Assembly: GCF_017591425.1 (NCBI RefSeq)
Contig: NW_024464918.1
Coordinates: 5,330,001 to 5,394,000 of the forward strand
DNA: 64,000 nucleotides
Direction: 5' to 3'
Source: Ochotona curzoniae
Taxonomy: Eukaryota; Chordata; Mammalia; Lagomorpha; Ochotonidae
Shown here: positions 11,936-22,624 of the stretch, one piece after another
Layout: every line of letters starts with the position of its first letter
Position numbering within the stretch: the first letter of the stretch is position 1
Program-made: the position numbers and the translations under genes
The notes under the pieces: model-generated
The model's input: only the letters and a program-made list of their open reading frames with translations
What the model was told of the DNA's origin: nothing
Database searches by the model: none

Positions 11936-12230
11936 CTCTGGGGTGGGAGCTTGGCCTAGGATTTCAGCTGCTTCTGTTCCCCATGGGAATACCTGGTTTG
12001 AATTTCTAGCTCGAACTCTTAGCTCCAGTTTTCTGCCAATACCAATGCAGACCCTAGGAAACAGGGATGATGGCTCAAGCAACTGGGCCCCTGACATTCA
12101 TACAAAAGACCCAGAGGAACTTTTGGCTTTACTCTAGCCAAGCTTTAGCTGTTGCAGGCATTTGCAGAGTGAAGTAGTTGATGGGAGTTCTCCATTTCTC
12201 TGTCTCTGCATGCCAAACAAAAATTTTTTA
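11936..12230 (+). mobile_element. CSINE, diverged, next to the previous copy in opposite orientation
   Basis: Head-like 'gggagcttggcctaggattt', then 'tccccatgggaatacctggt', 'gctcgaactcttagctccag', 'gatgatggctcaagcaactg' and a tail ending 'aaaaattttttaaaaata'. Together with 11455-11762 it forms an inverted pair about 175 bases apart. Confidence 0.65.
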
Positions 12231-12329
12231 AAAATAGAAAATGCTTAAGAAAAAGTGGAGTGTTTGAGTTTGAAAGTAAAGAATAAAGGATCATTCTGAC
12301 ATTTCTTAGCAAGGTAATCTCAAGCAATC

Positions 12330-12445
12330 ATTTAGATGCTCAGAGTCTCCACTTTCCTATCTTTAAATTGCGAAAAGACGGTGTCTACCCTACAGGATTG
12401 TGGTGAGGGCTATGTGAGTTAGGATGAGCCAAGTGCTTACTCTAG
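12330..12445 (+). repeat. MIR SINE fragment
   Basis: 'tccactttcctatctttaaa' followed by 'ccctacaggattgtggtgag' and 'ccaagtgcttactctagg' matches the MIR 3' half. Confidence 0.6.
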
Positions 12446-13214
12446 GCAAAATAGACAGGAGGTGAAAACGAAAGGGAGAAACTCCCTCTTATTTCACGCC
12501 CTTCAGCAATGTTAATGAGAGATGAGCTCCTGATAAGAACTTTAAACATCGTACTAATTTTATAAGCAAACAAATATTTGGATATGGAAGAACATAAAGA
12601 ATACAATTATTTTCATGAAAGAGAGAAACTAACAGATATTTTTAGAGTTGGTAGCTGTCTGGGGTCCACTGTCAATATTTCTCAACTAGAAGCTATGGAG
12701 GTGCTGGGAGCACTTTGCCCTGTAGGCATAACCCCCAGAGCCAGGGAATCAGGTGGCTGTTAGCTAGAATGGCCACATCTGAGGTTAGAGTGAATGGCTG
12801 TATCTGTTGTAAAACTTCACAGCTCCCAGAGTCTAAAGATTTTCATCTGCTGAGTGTTTACTCTTGCTACACGTAAAGGTTAAGTCCATGGTCTGCTCTT
12901 TCCCCATTATACCATCAAGGGCAGGAGAAGATATGAAAGCAGAGAAGTGAGAAACAGCTGGCAGAATGGAGACAGCGAGACTCACTATCTGCGAGAGAGA
13001 AGGAACATTCGATCTCATTGAGATTGGTGACCAAGTGGGGTAGCTGTCACTGCTCCAACGCCTGCAGGGTGTACTAAGGCACATCAGAATGTCGCCCTTG
13101 GACAGTTTCCATCCAGTAGAAGAGATGCTACCGGGCAGAATTATTACAGAACGAAGGTGAATAAGTAAGAGTTTTTTAAAAAAGGGATAGGGAATGATAA
13201 AGACTCTTCTCTCT
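12446..13214. other. Unassigned non-coding DNA
   Basis: No named repeat. A minus-strand frame of 129 codons (12833-13222) has no splice sites or family resemblance that I recognise. Confidence 0.55.
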
Positions 13215-13350
13215 AATTGCAAAAATAGAAAATTATAATACCTATCTCATTGGGTTGCTGTGGGTATTACATGATTGGATGCATATAAGGAGGTCAGGAT
13301 AGGTCCATGCTAAGTATACAACCACACATTCTGTCCATCATTATTGTTAT
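13215..13350 (+). repeat. MIR SINE 3' fragment
   Basis: 'ataatacctatctcattggg' then 'gctgtgggtattacatgatt' and 'atcattattgttatcagtat' match the MIR 3' portion. Confidence 0.65.
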
Positions 13351-13429
13351 CAGTATTATCAGCTCTGTCTTGCCATGAACAGATAAACATGGCTCCACTC
13401 CGAGAATTTTCACCTTGTCAGCAGACAGA

Positions 13430-13575
13430 CTCTAGCTGATCTCCATTGCACATTTAAGGAAACCACAGGTCAGGGAAGTGGGAAGTATCCATTCAAGACC
13501 ACACAGTCAGGGGGTGATGGATCCAGGGTGCCATCCAAATCTCAGGTGCAGCACTCTTTGCCACATCCATGACTC
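13430..13575 (-). repeat. MIR SINE fragment
   Basis: 'ttaaggaaaccacaggtcag', 'aagaccacacagtcaggggg' and 'tgcagcactctttgccacat' are in MIR reverse-complement order. Confidence 0.6.
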
Positions 13576-13839
13576 TTAAAGAGCCAGACCATAAATACAT
13601 AGGTTGTGAGGACCATAAGGTTCCTGCACTCACAACAGCTCTTCCTTTCACTGTAGCATGATAGCAGCTGCAGTTGGTAAACAAGTGGACATGGCTGTGT
13701 ACAAAGCTTGTTAGAAAGGACATCTCACCTCTTCCTCTGTTCACCAGAGATCATGCCGATCCCACAGAGCCTTGGAGTACCTGTGGAAGAGCAGCAGCAG
13801 CAGAGCTGTGGGAAACCCACTTGTGATGGAGAGGTGTGG

Positions 13840-14030
13840 TTTGATTTTTTTTTCTCTAAGGATGTTTGAATTATTAAGTGTCTGGCTCATTAAGTGAAGG
13901 GTGCTGTTATAATTTTATCACTGGAGATAAAATTGCTGTTTAAATTGAGTTTTGCCAATTTAGCTAATTTACTAAGTGGGCATTGCCACGTCTTAATTAC
14001 TATTCTCTGATCAGAGATTATTCATGGGGA
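13840..14030. other. AT-rich unique segment with paired GATA sites and a palindrome
   Basis: A 9-bp perfect inverted repeat, aattttatc (13911-13919) and gataaaatt (13926-13934), surrounds a 6-base spacer and places two GATA motifs back to back. A 12-bp perfect palindrome, ctctgatcagag, lies at about 14006-14017. The segment matches no repeat I know. An enhancer is possible, but this is inference only. Confidence 0.35.
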
Positions 14031-14334
14031 CAATGCAGCCTGGGGCCAGCAAACCCATATAGGTTGCAATGCATATCCCTTCCTTCCATCCCAGGAGGTC
14101 TGTGTACTCCATGGGGCACTCAATCCTATAACGGATCAGTCACCAGAAGGGGTTTTCCAATACTGTCAAAATGTCTTCCAATCCATAAAGAAGCCTGATA
14201 ACCAATAATCTTATGATAGAGTTCTGATGATTCTCCATGCCTCCCCCATGATCCAGATGTTGCATAGAGGAAATGTCATCATTTATTTTGGTTATCTTTA
14301 CAATCAGCAGTTTCCCCTTCTTGGCATTGGATCT

Positions 14335-14480
14335 GCCATTAATGGGCTGTGAGATCTTGGAGAAATCACTACACCTGCTGATACCTCGTCCATGAAATGA
14401 CCAGTCAGTTGCAGGGTTTCAGAGCAAGGCCAAGATTAGTAGTGGTGAGGTCAGTAAGGAGCTCTGAGCTTGTAAGTCCC
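14335..14480 (+). repeat. Possible MIR fragment
   Basis: 'gggctgtgagatcttggaga' and 'aatcactacacctgctgata' resemble the MIR core 'gctgtgtgaccttgggcaag'. The rest is too decayed to follow. Confidence 0.4.
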
Positions 14481-15722
14481 TCCTTCAGTGTCCCTCCCTG
14501 GATAACTCCCAGCCTACCTCCCCGCACAACTCTGTTCTATAAGCACAGACAAACCCTTCTCTGTAACATGAGATGAGGCAGCAGCAGCCTTCTTGGGTCT
14601 CAAAAAATTCTGTGCTGCAGGGAACACACTCCATGTGTACAATCAATGTGCAACTCCTGTTGATTTTGTTCTATATCTCCCAAAGGGAAGACAGCTGTTT
14701 CTGTAATATTTTCCCACAACTAGGAAACTATTTTGTTCTTATTTGCAAAAAAAAAGTTCTCAGGAAACAGAAAGATACATCTTTAGAGTTGCCTTCCCAA
14801 GATAAAATCTATACTAACCTCCTAAAGGCTGTTGGCCTGGCCTTTTACTAGTTGTGTTTAGAGGCATGAAACTGCAACCATTAAACACATAGCTGATATA
14901 CAATGTTGTTTCCTGCCCACTCTGTTGAGTAAATGTCATTCTTAATTATCATTTATCTGCAGGGGTTTTGAGGTATAATGCCTCCTTCCACCAGAAATGT
15001 CTGATTTTTTAAATATTTTTTGGAGAAGCCATTATTCTCCTCGGAAGTCAGTGTACTGTGCACAATTTGACAAGTTTTAAGACATAATGTTGCGGTTGGA
15101 GCTCTAAGCAAAATAACACAGCAATGAAAGATGACTTGCCCACATCCGCAGTGTTCATCACTGCCTCACTTGGAAGACCTTCATTTCACCGCAGAGTAGG
15201 TAGGACATGGGAAAGCCCTGACTTCTCAATGAAAGTATGTTAGTGTTCACTTCTTAATACAGTCTCCAGAACTTGATCTGTTCATCAAAAGGCTGCTGTT
15301 CACAGGTGGTATTGCTGTTGGAAATTGGTTCTCGATTGAAAGATCTCTATCTAGCTATCTATATAGCACATTATACTTTGGAAATTTAGCATAAAAGAAG
15401 AGAAAGGAAAGCAAAGCGGTCCAAATGTCACTGCAAACTGATTGAGGGATGGAAAGACACACCTACTACTTGGTTTTCCTACAATGGAATGCAGTTGAAG
15501 CCCTCTCCTTTGCAGATTTTAAATTTTGATCCCATAATGTATAGGAGAGACGATCTTGGAGTTAACTCACAGATCTCGGCTCCTACAAAAGTGTGCAAAT
15601 TCACTGTGAATTGGTAACCGCACAGTGGGCTGCAGATCATTCCTGTAAGGAAGAGTCTTCAAGAAGTTCGCGAACTTTTTGTTGTTGTTGCCAACATTTC
15701 TGAAGCCCGTGCTTGTGAGGAG
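14481..15722. other. Unassigned non-coding DNA
   Basis: AT-rich unique sequence. No exon or named repeat is recognised. 15345-15370 has a short 'ctatctagctatctatatag' stretch. Confidence 0.55.
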
Positions 15723-15822
15723 TACTCAAAAAGTTCATGGAGAATGTGCACTTTAGAAAAACTGCACATTTTTGCACATGCTTCACTTTTTACAGAATTT
15801 CCTTTTCCATGAACATTTTGAA
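15723..15822. mobile_element. Short inverted-repeat DNA element (mariner-like)
   Basis: Left arm 'ctcaaaaagttcatggagaa' at about 15726-15745 and right arm 'ccttttccatgaacattttg' at about 15801-15820 are imperfect reverse complements, about 20 bp each, around a short core. The layout is that of a non-autonomous cut-and-paste element about 95 bp long. A TA occurs at the left edge. Related single arms occur at 2545, 25990 and 44335. Confidence 0.55.
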
Positions 15823-16088
15823 GTCAACTCATTCACTGCTGCCCCCTCTTATCAAAGGAGTTCTTCAAAGTGCAGTCCAAGTTGTCTTGACTACAATTTA
15901 CCACTCAACAGATTCCCTCGTCCAGAGATGACACCCCTCATCTCAATTGGTCACATCCGGAACATGCTAATAGTATATCAACACCAGCTCTATAAAAAAA
16001 ACACCTGCTCACATTGTTTTAAACTCAGAGTTGATATCAAGCTCAAATAGAGTATAGTTACTTTGGCCATGTATCCTGGTTGATTGAT

Positions 16089-16192
16089 TAACCTATTAGC
16101 AGATGATGCTAAAATTAATATATCACACAGCTCATGATGGTAACCTATTAGCAGATGATGCTAAAATTAATATATCACACAGCTCATGATGG
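16089..16192 (+). repeat. Perfect 2 x 52-bp tandem duplication
   Basis: Copy 1 is 16089-16140 and copy 2 is 16141-16192. Both read 'taacctattagcagatgatg' through to '...cagctcatgatgg' with no difference. Identical copies imply a recent duplication or an assembly join error. Confidence 0.97.
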
Positions 16193-17574
16193 AGCCATCA
16201 GTGCTGATGGCATGGTAACTAACGTTGAGTGTCGGCCCACGGGCAGTCCATGGGCAGCGCAATGCTGACACTGGGTGCACACAATCATGTATTATCACAC
16301 AGCAACATTCTATCTCCAGCTTTATTCCAGAAATGAAGGAGACAAGGATTAGCAAGGGGACTTGTCAAGCCCAAGGTCATGCATTTCAAAATGAAAGGAT
16401 TTCATGAGTTCAGTGCATATAGTTTGGTTAGGAGGATTGTGGCTGTTGACAAGTACTCCACTTCCTTGCGTGCGTGCATGTGCAGGTTTTCATTGCAGCA
16501 TGTCAAGCACTATGCAAGCTACTGAAAATGGTCTGCCTTCAGAATGGATGTGTAATGGGCATAGGGATAGGTAAATCAGTGGGAACAATATGGAATAAAA
16601 CTAGCTTGTATCTGCTGCAGGGATGACTACCAGACTATCTAAGGGAATTGCACATCAGCCCTGGAGATCAGGAAAGTTTTCCCTGGAAAAAATGGCCAAG
16701 GGGGCTGTCTTATTCCAAAGAAGTAAAAAAATATATATATACCTGATTGCATTTCTATTAAATGAAAAACAAAGCAAATGACAGAATCTGTGCTTCTGCC
16801 AACCCCCAACTGGGACTCCCCCTTTATCTCCTGCCTCAGCACTTCTCAACCTGAGGACTCACAACCCACACACACAGGAAGAAAGCTGCAAATGTGACTA
16901 CTGATCAATGCACAGGATGAACAAAGGGAAGATTGGCACTCTCAGCCCTGGCTGCTTAAACCTATCATTAGCCATAGATTCTGGACAAGCTGAGTGAAGA
17001 AGAAGGCAGAAAAGCACATAAGGTCCCTAAGTCAGCACCATTAACGATATCACCAGTAATAAGTTCAGGAAGTGCTGGATGCTCCCTTGGGCATACTTTG
17101 CTCATTCCTCACTGTGATTACAGTAAGTCTGGACTCCAGCCACCCCTCATCCATTCCCTACCTCGTAAATCTGCCTGTTGAATGCAATCCAAGGAGGAAA
17201 GGCAAAGGTTGGCAACTGCCTGGAAGTTGGAGAAGTGGGGGTATGACCCCCAGACTGCTTGAAGGCTGGCATCCACACAGGTGCTCTGTGAGGTTGGCAG
17301 TATTCCCAGAACAGGGACCAGCAAGGTCCCTAGACTTCTACACATGTTGCTTTTCCCCACAAGGAAATGGGTTGAATAGGAGAAGGAAAGAAATGGGGTT
17401 GGATGAGGGATTGTTTTTGAAAAGATGGCCATAGGAGTAGGCTCCTTCTCCAGCAGAATTCTCTATCAGTATTACAATAAAGCAACGTCCTGAATTCATT
17501 TATGATGAGTCTTGATGCTCCTGATCATGACTAATTTATCAGAACAGGGAGAGCAGTCCTACAACAGTACCTTT
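16193..17574. other. Unassigned non-coding DNA
   Basis: No named repeat is recognised. Frames of 104 and 120 codons oppose each other at 17072-17434 with no splice context. Confidence 0.55.
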
Positions 17575-17705
17575 CTACCTTCAGCCGCACAGGCTGCCTT
17601 ACACAGTAATGAAATCCTAGTGATTACAGGTGGGGCCCAGGAGTCACTATTTAGATAGCCCAGAGATTCCAAGGCTCAGCCAAGGCTGAGAACCACAGCC
17701 CCAAA
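17575..17705 (+). mobile_element. MER5-type hAT fragment
   Basis: 'ggtggggcccaggagtcact' and 'ggctgagaaccacagcccca' match the conserved middle and end of MER5-family elements. Confidence 0.6.
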
Positions 17706-18735
17706 GGCCAAAGGATCGCAGGCTCCTGGTAAATAGGACCTGGTTTCCATGGCAACATATCACTCAGCTCCTCTCCCTTTCAAGGTACATCAAAAGGTGA
17801 ATTATTTAATTTCTATGTCCTTATCCACACTCCATTTCAGGTGATAGGTCCTGAAGGATGGGTTGAGGCAATGACATAATCTTGCCTGTCCATACCCACT
17901 GAAGAAATAATTTCTTTTCAGAGAACAGCAGGCAAGTGCTAAGCCTGTGGAGAAAAGTTAGAACCTGATGCTGAAGGCAGGAGGGAGGTTTTTGTGCAGA
18001 ATTGTGGTTTAAGGATACAGCATTGGTAGAAGAATATTCTAGTCGTTATTTTGTGTGTATATATCAGGACGATGTAGGGGTTTGGTATCAGATCTCTCCT
18101 TTAAAAGGACAAAAAAAAAATCCACAGTTTATTTGTAAACAGGATGCACAGGTAAACGGACAGGCTACACAGTTCAGTTCTAATACAAGTCATTTTTGGA
18201 GAACAAAATTTAGAGGAAAGTGAAATGGACTTTCACATTTGTTCGTATTGATTATTGTTGTTTGGATTATTTCAAACAAAGAGCATGGAAATATTGGCTT
18301 CTGGAGCCAGGTTTTTCCTCACCCAGAGGTCAGATTCATAAGTCCTGGGTCCATATAAGCCAAACACTAACTGCAGGAGCATCCGCGAGCACATTTTCCC
18401 CAAGGCTTTATGAGGAAGCACAGAACTCCATCCAAGGAGAAACTCTGGGCTTCCTCTGTCTGCCATCACTCACATGCCCATCTCTCCCTCTTACTTCTTG
18501 TCCTCTCCCTATCACATCCCTGCCTCTCTCCTCCTCTTTGTCTTATTTAAATCAGGTCCACCTCTTAGGTTAGATCCACAGCACAGCTTCTTTATGCCCT
18601 TTGTTCTCCTCACTTAAAGGAGAACACTCATGATCTTCATAAACAGGGAGTTCACCTACCCCTTGCTCCGTCTGTGCACAGGAGATGCCAAAAATGAGAT
18701 ATTTACTGTTAATACCTAATAGGCTTGCATCATCA
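17706..18735. other. Unassigned non-coding DNA
   Basis: Contains a pyrimidine-rich stretch at 18460-18560. The 18220-18573 plus frame (117 codons) is driven by that composition. No exon is recognised. Confidence 0.55.
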
Positions 18736-18854
18736 TCTGGCATATTATTTTACCCTAACTTACCTTTCCACTTGGGCATTAATTGTCGTATAGCATCTGT
18801 ATGTATCTCTTCATTACAATAGAAGTATTAGTAATAGAAGTATTCTGACTACTG

Positions 18855-18903
<49 letters not shown>

Positions 18904-18985
18904 CCAGCACCTATGGATGTTTCTAGTGTTTAGTAGCACCAGAGATTTTTATTGGTCATACAAATGAATAAATGAATGAATGACA
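18736..18985 (+). repeat. L2 LINE 3' end split by a TA microsatellite
   Basis: Decayed L2-like sequence ends with 'agtgtttagtagcacc' and 'aaatgaataaatgaatgaat', the usual L2 terminus. The TA repeat lies inside it. Confidence 0.5.
18856..18900. repeat. (TA)n microsatellite, 45 bp
   Basis: A pure alternating TA tract with no interruption. Such tracts can extrude cruciforms and are highly variable in length. Confidence 0.97.
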
Positions 18986-19929
18986 TTTTCCCTGACCTAA
19001 ACTGAAGAAAGAGGGACAAAGAAAAGGGCAGGCAGGAGGGAAGCACTTCTGAAGGATGGATTCTTAAAGAAAGCTTTCATATTGTTTCTGGGACTAGCTG
19101 CAAACTGGAAACTGCCCTCCTGCATCTTGGTGCTATCTATATCTGTCTGCTGGCAGCACGATGGCAGCCACCCCACCACATGTACGCTGTTGTCCTGGGG
19201 ACTCCACGATCCCCACGAATCAACCTCACCACAAACCCACAGAGCAGCATTAGCCCAGTTTCTCCTGGGGAAACAGGAAACAGGATCGAAGACGTTATGA
19301 CACTGTTCAAACCAAACAGCCAACAGGTGACCGAAACGGGATTTAAAACCTCAATCTTCCTGAGCCCAAAGCACTTTCCACTAAACCACACCACCTCATA
19401 GAATAACTAAGTTGAATTTAACACGCCAGGAAGTACATGTGGAGAGGTGATAAGGGTTTCTCCCAAGAAGGCTAAAATCTCAAACAACCAAAGTGACAAC
19501 CATTCAGTTGCTAAAAAACAGTTCCATAGGGCCATCATGTTATCCTAAGGGACAACAGCACCGAGAGACAGTGACACCAAGCCAAGCCCCTCTGAGCCAC
19601 TCAGGCCATCTGTGCTCTTCCCACTCACCTACTGCTGACCCTGAGGCTTGCTGATGGCGCCTGCTCCTGAACCTCTTCAGATGCATATGTATTTCTGGGT
19701 TCCCAGGGTGGATAATCTCTGAACAAAGAAATCCTTCTTGATTCAAAATCTCTCATCCAACACTTAACCCTGAGATCAAAGATGCCAGCAGCATTATGAG
19801 TGCAGCCAATGGGCTGACCAGGCGCTTTACCTGTACCTGGAGGGAAACACACATCCCCTAGTTCAGGTTCCCACACTTAGAAGTTGCCTTTTGCTTAGCA
19901 CATATGCATAAATGCACACGGGTGTGCAT

Positions 19930-19931
<2 letters not shown>
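18986..19931. other. Unassigned non-coding DNA
   Basis: Several short overlapping frames on both strands (18997-19401, 19540-19876). None has splice sites or a recognisable family. No named repeat is seen. Confidence 0.55.

Positions 19932-19990
<59 letters not shown>
19932..19990 (+). repeat. (CA)n microsatellite, 59 bp
   Basis: About 29 uninterrupted AC units. Alternating purine-pyrimidine DNA of this length can adopt Z-DNA. It generates an artificial poly-Val/Cys frame on the minus strand. Confidence 0.97.
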
Positions 19991-19991
<1 letters not shown>

Positions 19992-20274
19992 CATGGCAGT
20001 ACAGGGATGGTTTGTAAAAGAGACCAGCCCATGGCATATGATGTAAATGCTTTCAACCTGGTACATGTTTGCCCTTATTTCACTAGAACTTCTTTGTATG
20101 AGCAATTTGCAGTGAGTGTGCAAAGGAAGAGAAAGGCATCTTGGCTCAGAGCAAGAGCTAAGCACACGAGAAAAGAAACCAAAGAAGCCACGAGAGATGG
20201 CTGCACAGCACGTCAAGACAGGCTCACCCACGGAGTGCTTTCTGGCTGACATTCGGAGGGCGAAGATGTAGATT

Positions 20275-20575
20275 TAAGAGAGAGGCAACCCTTCTTGAAA
20301 TTAATAATTCAAGGCAAAATCACAAAACTTAATTGCTCTCTGTCAGCCACAGCTCATCCTTGTCTTCCGTTATTTTGCACAAATTGATTTGGCAGCATTT
20401 CGCAGTCACCACATTCATTTTTAAAGGACTTTCTTGTTATCTATAGCCTGTTAATATGTTCATCTTTCACCTCCTTAAGTAATTCCAGGCAGATTTTTAC
20501 TCATTTGGAGTGAATGAAGCTCTTGATTGGTAGGGGAGGGAAACTTTCCAAGATGAAACGGCACGCGCTGAGCCC
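20275..20575. promoter_or_regulatory. Unique AT-rich stretch, candidate conserved non-coding element
   Basis: It carries a near-palindrome at 20294-20313 (cttgaa...ttcaag around attaataa), several attaat and ttaatt homeodomain cores, and 'tgttatctatagcctgttaa'. It has no repeat signature although its neighbours are repeat-derived. The regulatory role is inferred from composition alone. Confidence 0.25.
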
Positions 20576-21364
20576 CCTTGGGCTGCGAAGGGAAGGAGGC
20601 AAAGCCAGACTATCGCCTCAGATCCGCTTTCACTTCTAACTACCTAAGAGTGTGCTTCTGCAGGTGCCAACTAACAAGCATTACACAAACTTCTGCTCCC
20701 CAGTCACACCAGTCCCATTTGAGGCGTTCCAGAAACAATCAGGACCGCTGGTTCCAAAGGGAGAATTGTATCATTGCAGAAGGCTCTACCAGACAGCACC
20801 AGCAAACAACTTTCAGACCCCAGGAAGGTGGTGTTGGGGTTCTTCCTGCCCTGTCTCAGTCCCTGGCAAGATAAAAGTTAGATGTTCTACAAAGAGTCTG
20901 TCAGGATCCGCTCTGTGGAAAATCCAGATGTCAAAAGTTATGAGTTTGCTCAGCGTCTCTTCTTATTATGCATGTGAGATGATCTTGTTGGTGTCAATGG
21001 GAACAAGGAATGCAGAATTTGTATTGCATGACCAAGGATGATAGAGATGAGGGAAAAGAATATTTGTCCTGAAAGACCCAGTTTAAAAATGCATCAAGAA
21101 CTGCACTCAAGTACACCTTTCACCTCTACTAGGCCAACATGTGCATGCATTGCAACAGGTGGCCCCTGATCTTGTGTAGGCTTACCACATCAGCACTTCT
21201 GTTTTCCTTCTCACGGAAGGGGTGTGACAGAACCTCAGTCTATGGAGCCTGTGGTGGCTGACCTGACATTTCATTTGCACTGCTCAGAGCACGACATGAA
21301 AGGAACACACAGATACCCCTATACCATTCTACCCATATGGCCTTTGAACCCTTCTCAAAGCAAA
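20576..21364. other. Unassigned non-coding DNA
   Basis: Two overlapping plus-strand frames (98 and 129 codons, 20578-21041) are present but share the same bases in different frames and show no family resemblance. No repeat is recognised. Confidence 0.55.
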
Positions 21365-21545
21365 TCTTGGCATAATTAATAGTGTAGTTATCAGCTAATT
21401 CAGCTAATTATTCCACTTTCTAAGCAGGACTAGAATACCCGAGGCATACAGTGAGCATCATGTGCACGATTAATAATTTTCATCCCTGAGCAATTGCATG
21501 TGTAGTACTTAACCTAATAGCATTAGATGCGCATTAGTGAGCTGT
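21365..21545. promoter_or_regulatory. TAATTA-rich unique stretch, candidate enhancer
   Basis: Within 180 bases there are repeated homeodomain-type cores: 'gcataattaatagtg', 'cagctaattcagctaatta', 'cacgattaataattttc', plus 'gagcaattgcatgtg'. The direct repeat cagctaatt occurs twice, 9 bases apart. No transposon signature. Function is inferred. Confidence 0.3.
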
Positions 21546-22624
21546 GATGGTTGTTTCCTTCCATCCACTCATAACTGAATCTCTTCTCTAGGAAGTCATC
21601 ACGACAAATCATGGTTGTGGGTTGGTTTTCTTTTTTTCTAACTCCTTACACTTTCAACAGTTTGGATGAATCTCCACTTCTCTCTTGTTATCAAATCTTC
21701 CTTTTCTAGGTTTCCATTATACTGTCCTTTCTATTAATTGTTGCCTCTCTTTGGAATGGACTATGCATCATGTCCCTCACTGGCTTCTGGTCTCCCTGCT
21801 CTGCAACGAAGCCTTCATAATTGGAATTCATTCTCAGTAGTACACAGTGGGGAAGAGAGGAAGGTGGGTTCTGGTGAATGAAGGCCGGGAAAGTTGATTA
21901 CCAGCATGAAAAGAGTATAGCATTCTGGGGCAACACAGGACAAACTTAGACATTGCCATTCAGGTAGACATTGGACATCTTTGGTCAGGGAGCACTATGA
22001 CTAGTCAGGGGATTATTTTTCCCAACCATAGGCATATGAAGTAAAACCCAAGCTCCTATAGGATGATCAAAAGAGGCAATGGCAGGAAAAGCTGACTCAC
22101 CTGAAGCTTTTAGACATACGCTCTGTGGCAGCAAAATCAGCAGTGGATCCCACTAGAGTAAGGTGGTTGCAAATATTAGTTTGGTTTTGGGCAAGGAGGG
22201 CCAGAGAGGTGGTTGGCATTGAATCTATGGGATTAGGAATTGATTGGGAAAGTCCAGAGAAATCTCTGATTAATAGCCTTCCCCTACAGGTGCACCTTCT
22301 CTACCACTCAAGTGTGAAAGGCATGATAATCCATAAGTCCTCACATCCACTGAAAATATGTACTGGAGATGGAACTCAAGTCTAAATATAAAATTCATTT
22401 GTGTTCATATATGCGTGGCCTAAAGATTATTCTAGGCAATATTTTGTGCTTGAACATAAGTTTCATAGTATGAAATTTTCAATCTTTGGTGTCATACCAG
22501 ATTTTGGAGTACTTCAGGTTTTTGGGTTAGGGATGTTCAACTATATTTGCATGGGCTCTTGGATAGCACTTGAAACAAGAATCTATTTTAATCCTCCAAA
22601 CACAACCTATAACCATTGCTGTTG
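21546..22624. other. Unassigned non-coding DNA
   Basis: No named repeat. Plus frames at 22125-22385 and 22401-22916 are chance frames; the second runs into the SINE that follows. Confidence 0.55.

Noticed and set aside
13796..13808. Short CAG repeat (four units)
   Set aside because: Ordinary length; not in a coding exon.
19863..20252. Minus-strand frame of 129 codons with a Cys-Val run
   Set aside because: The run is the CA microsatellite; the rest has no support.
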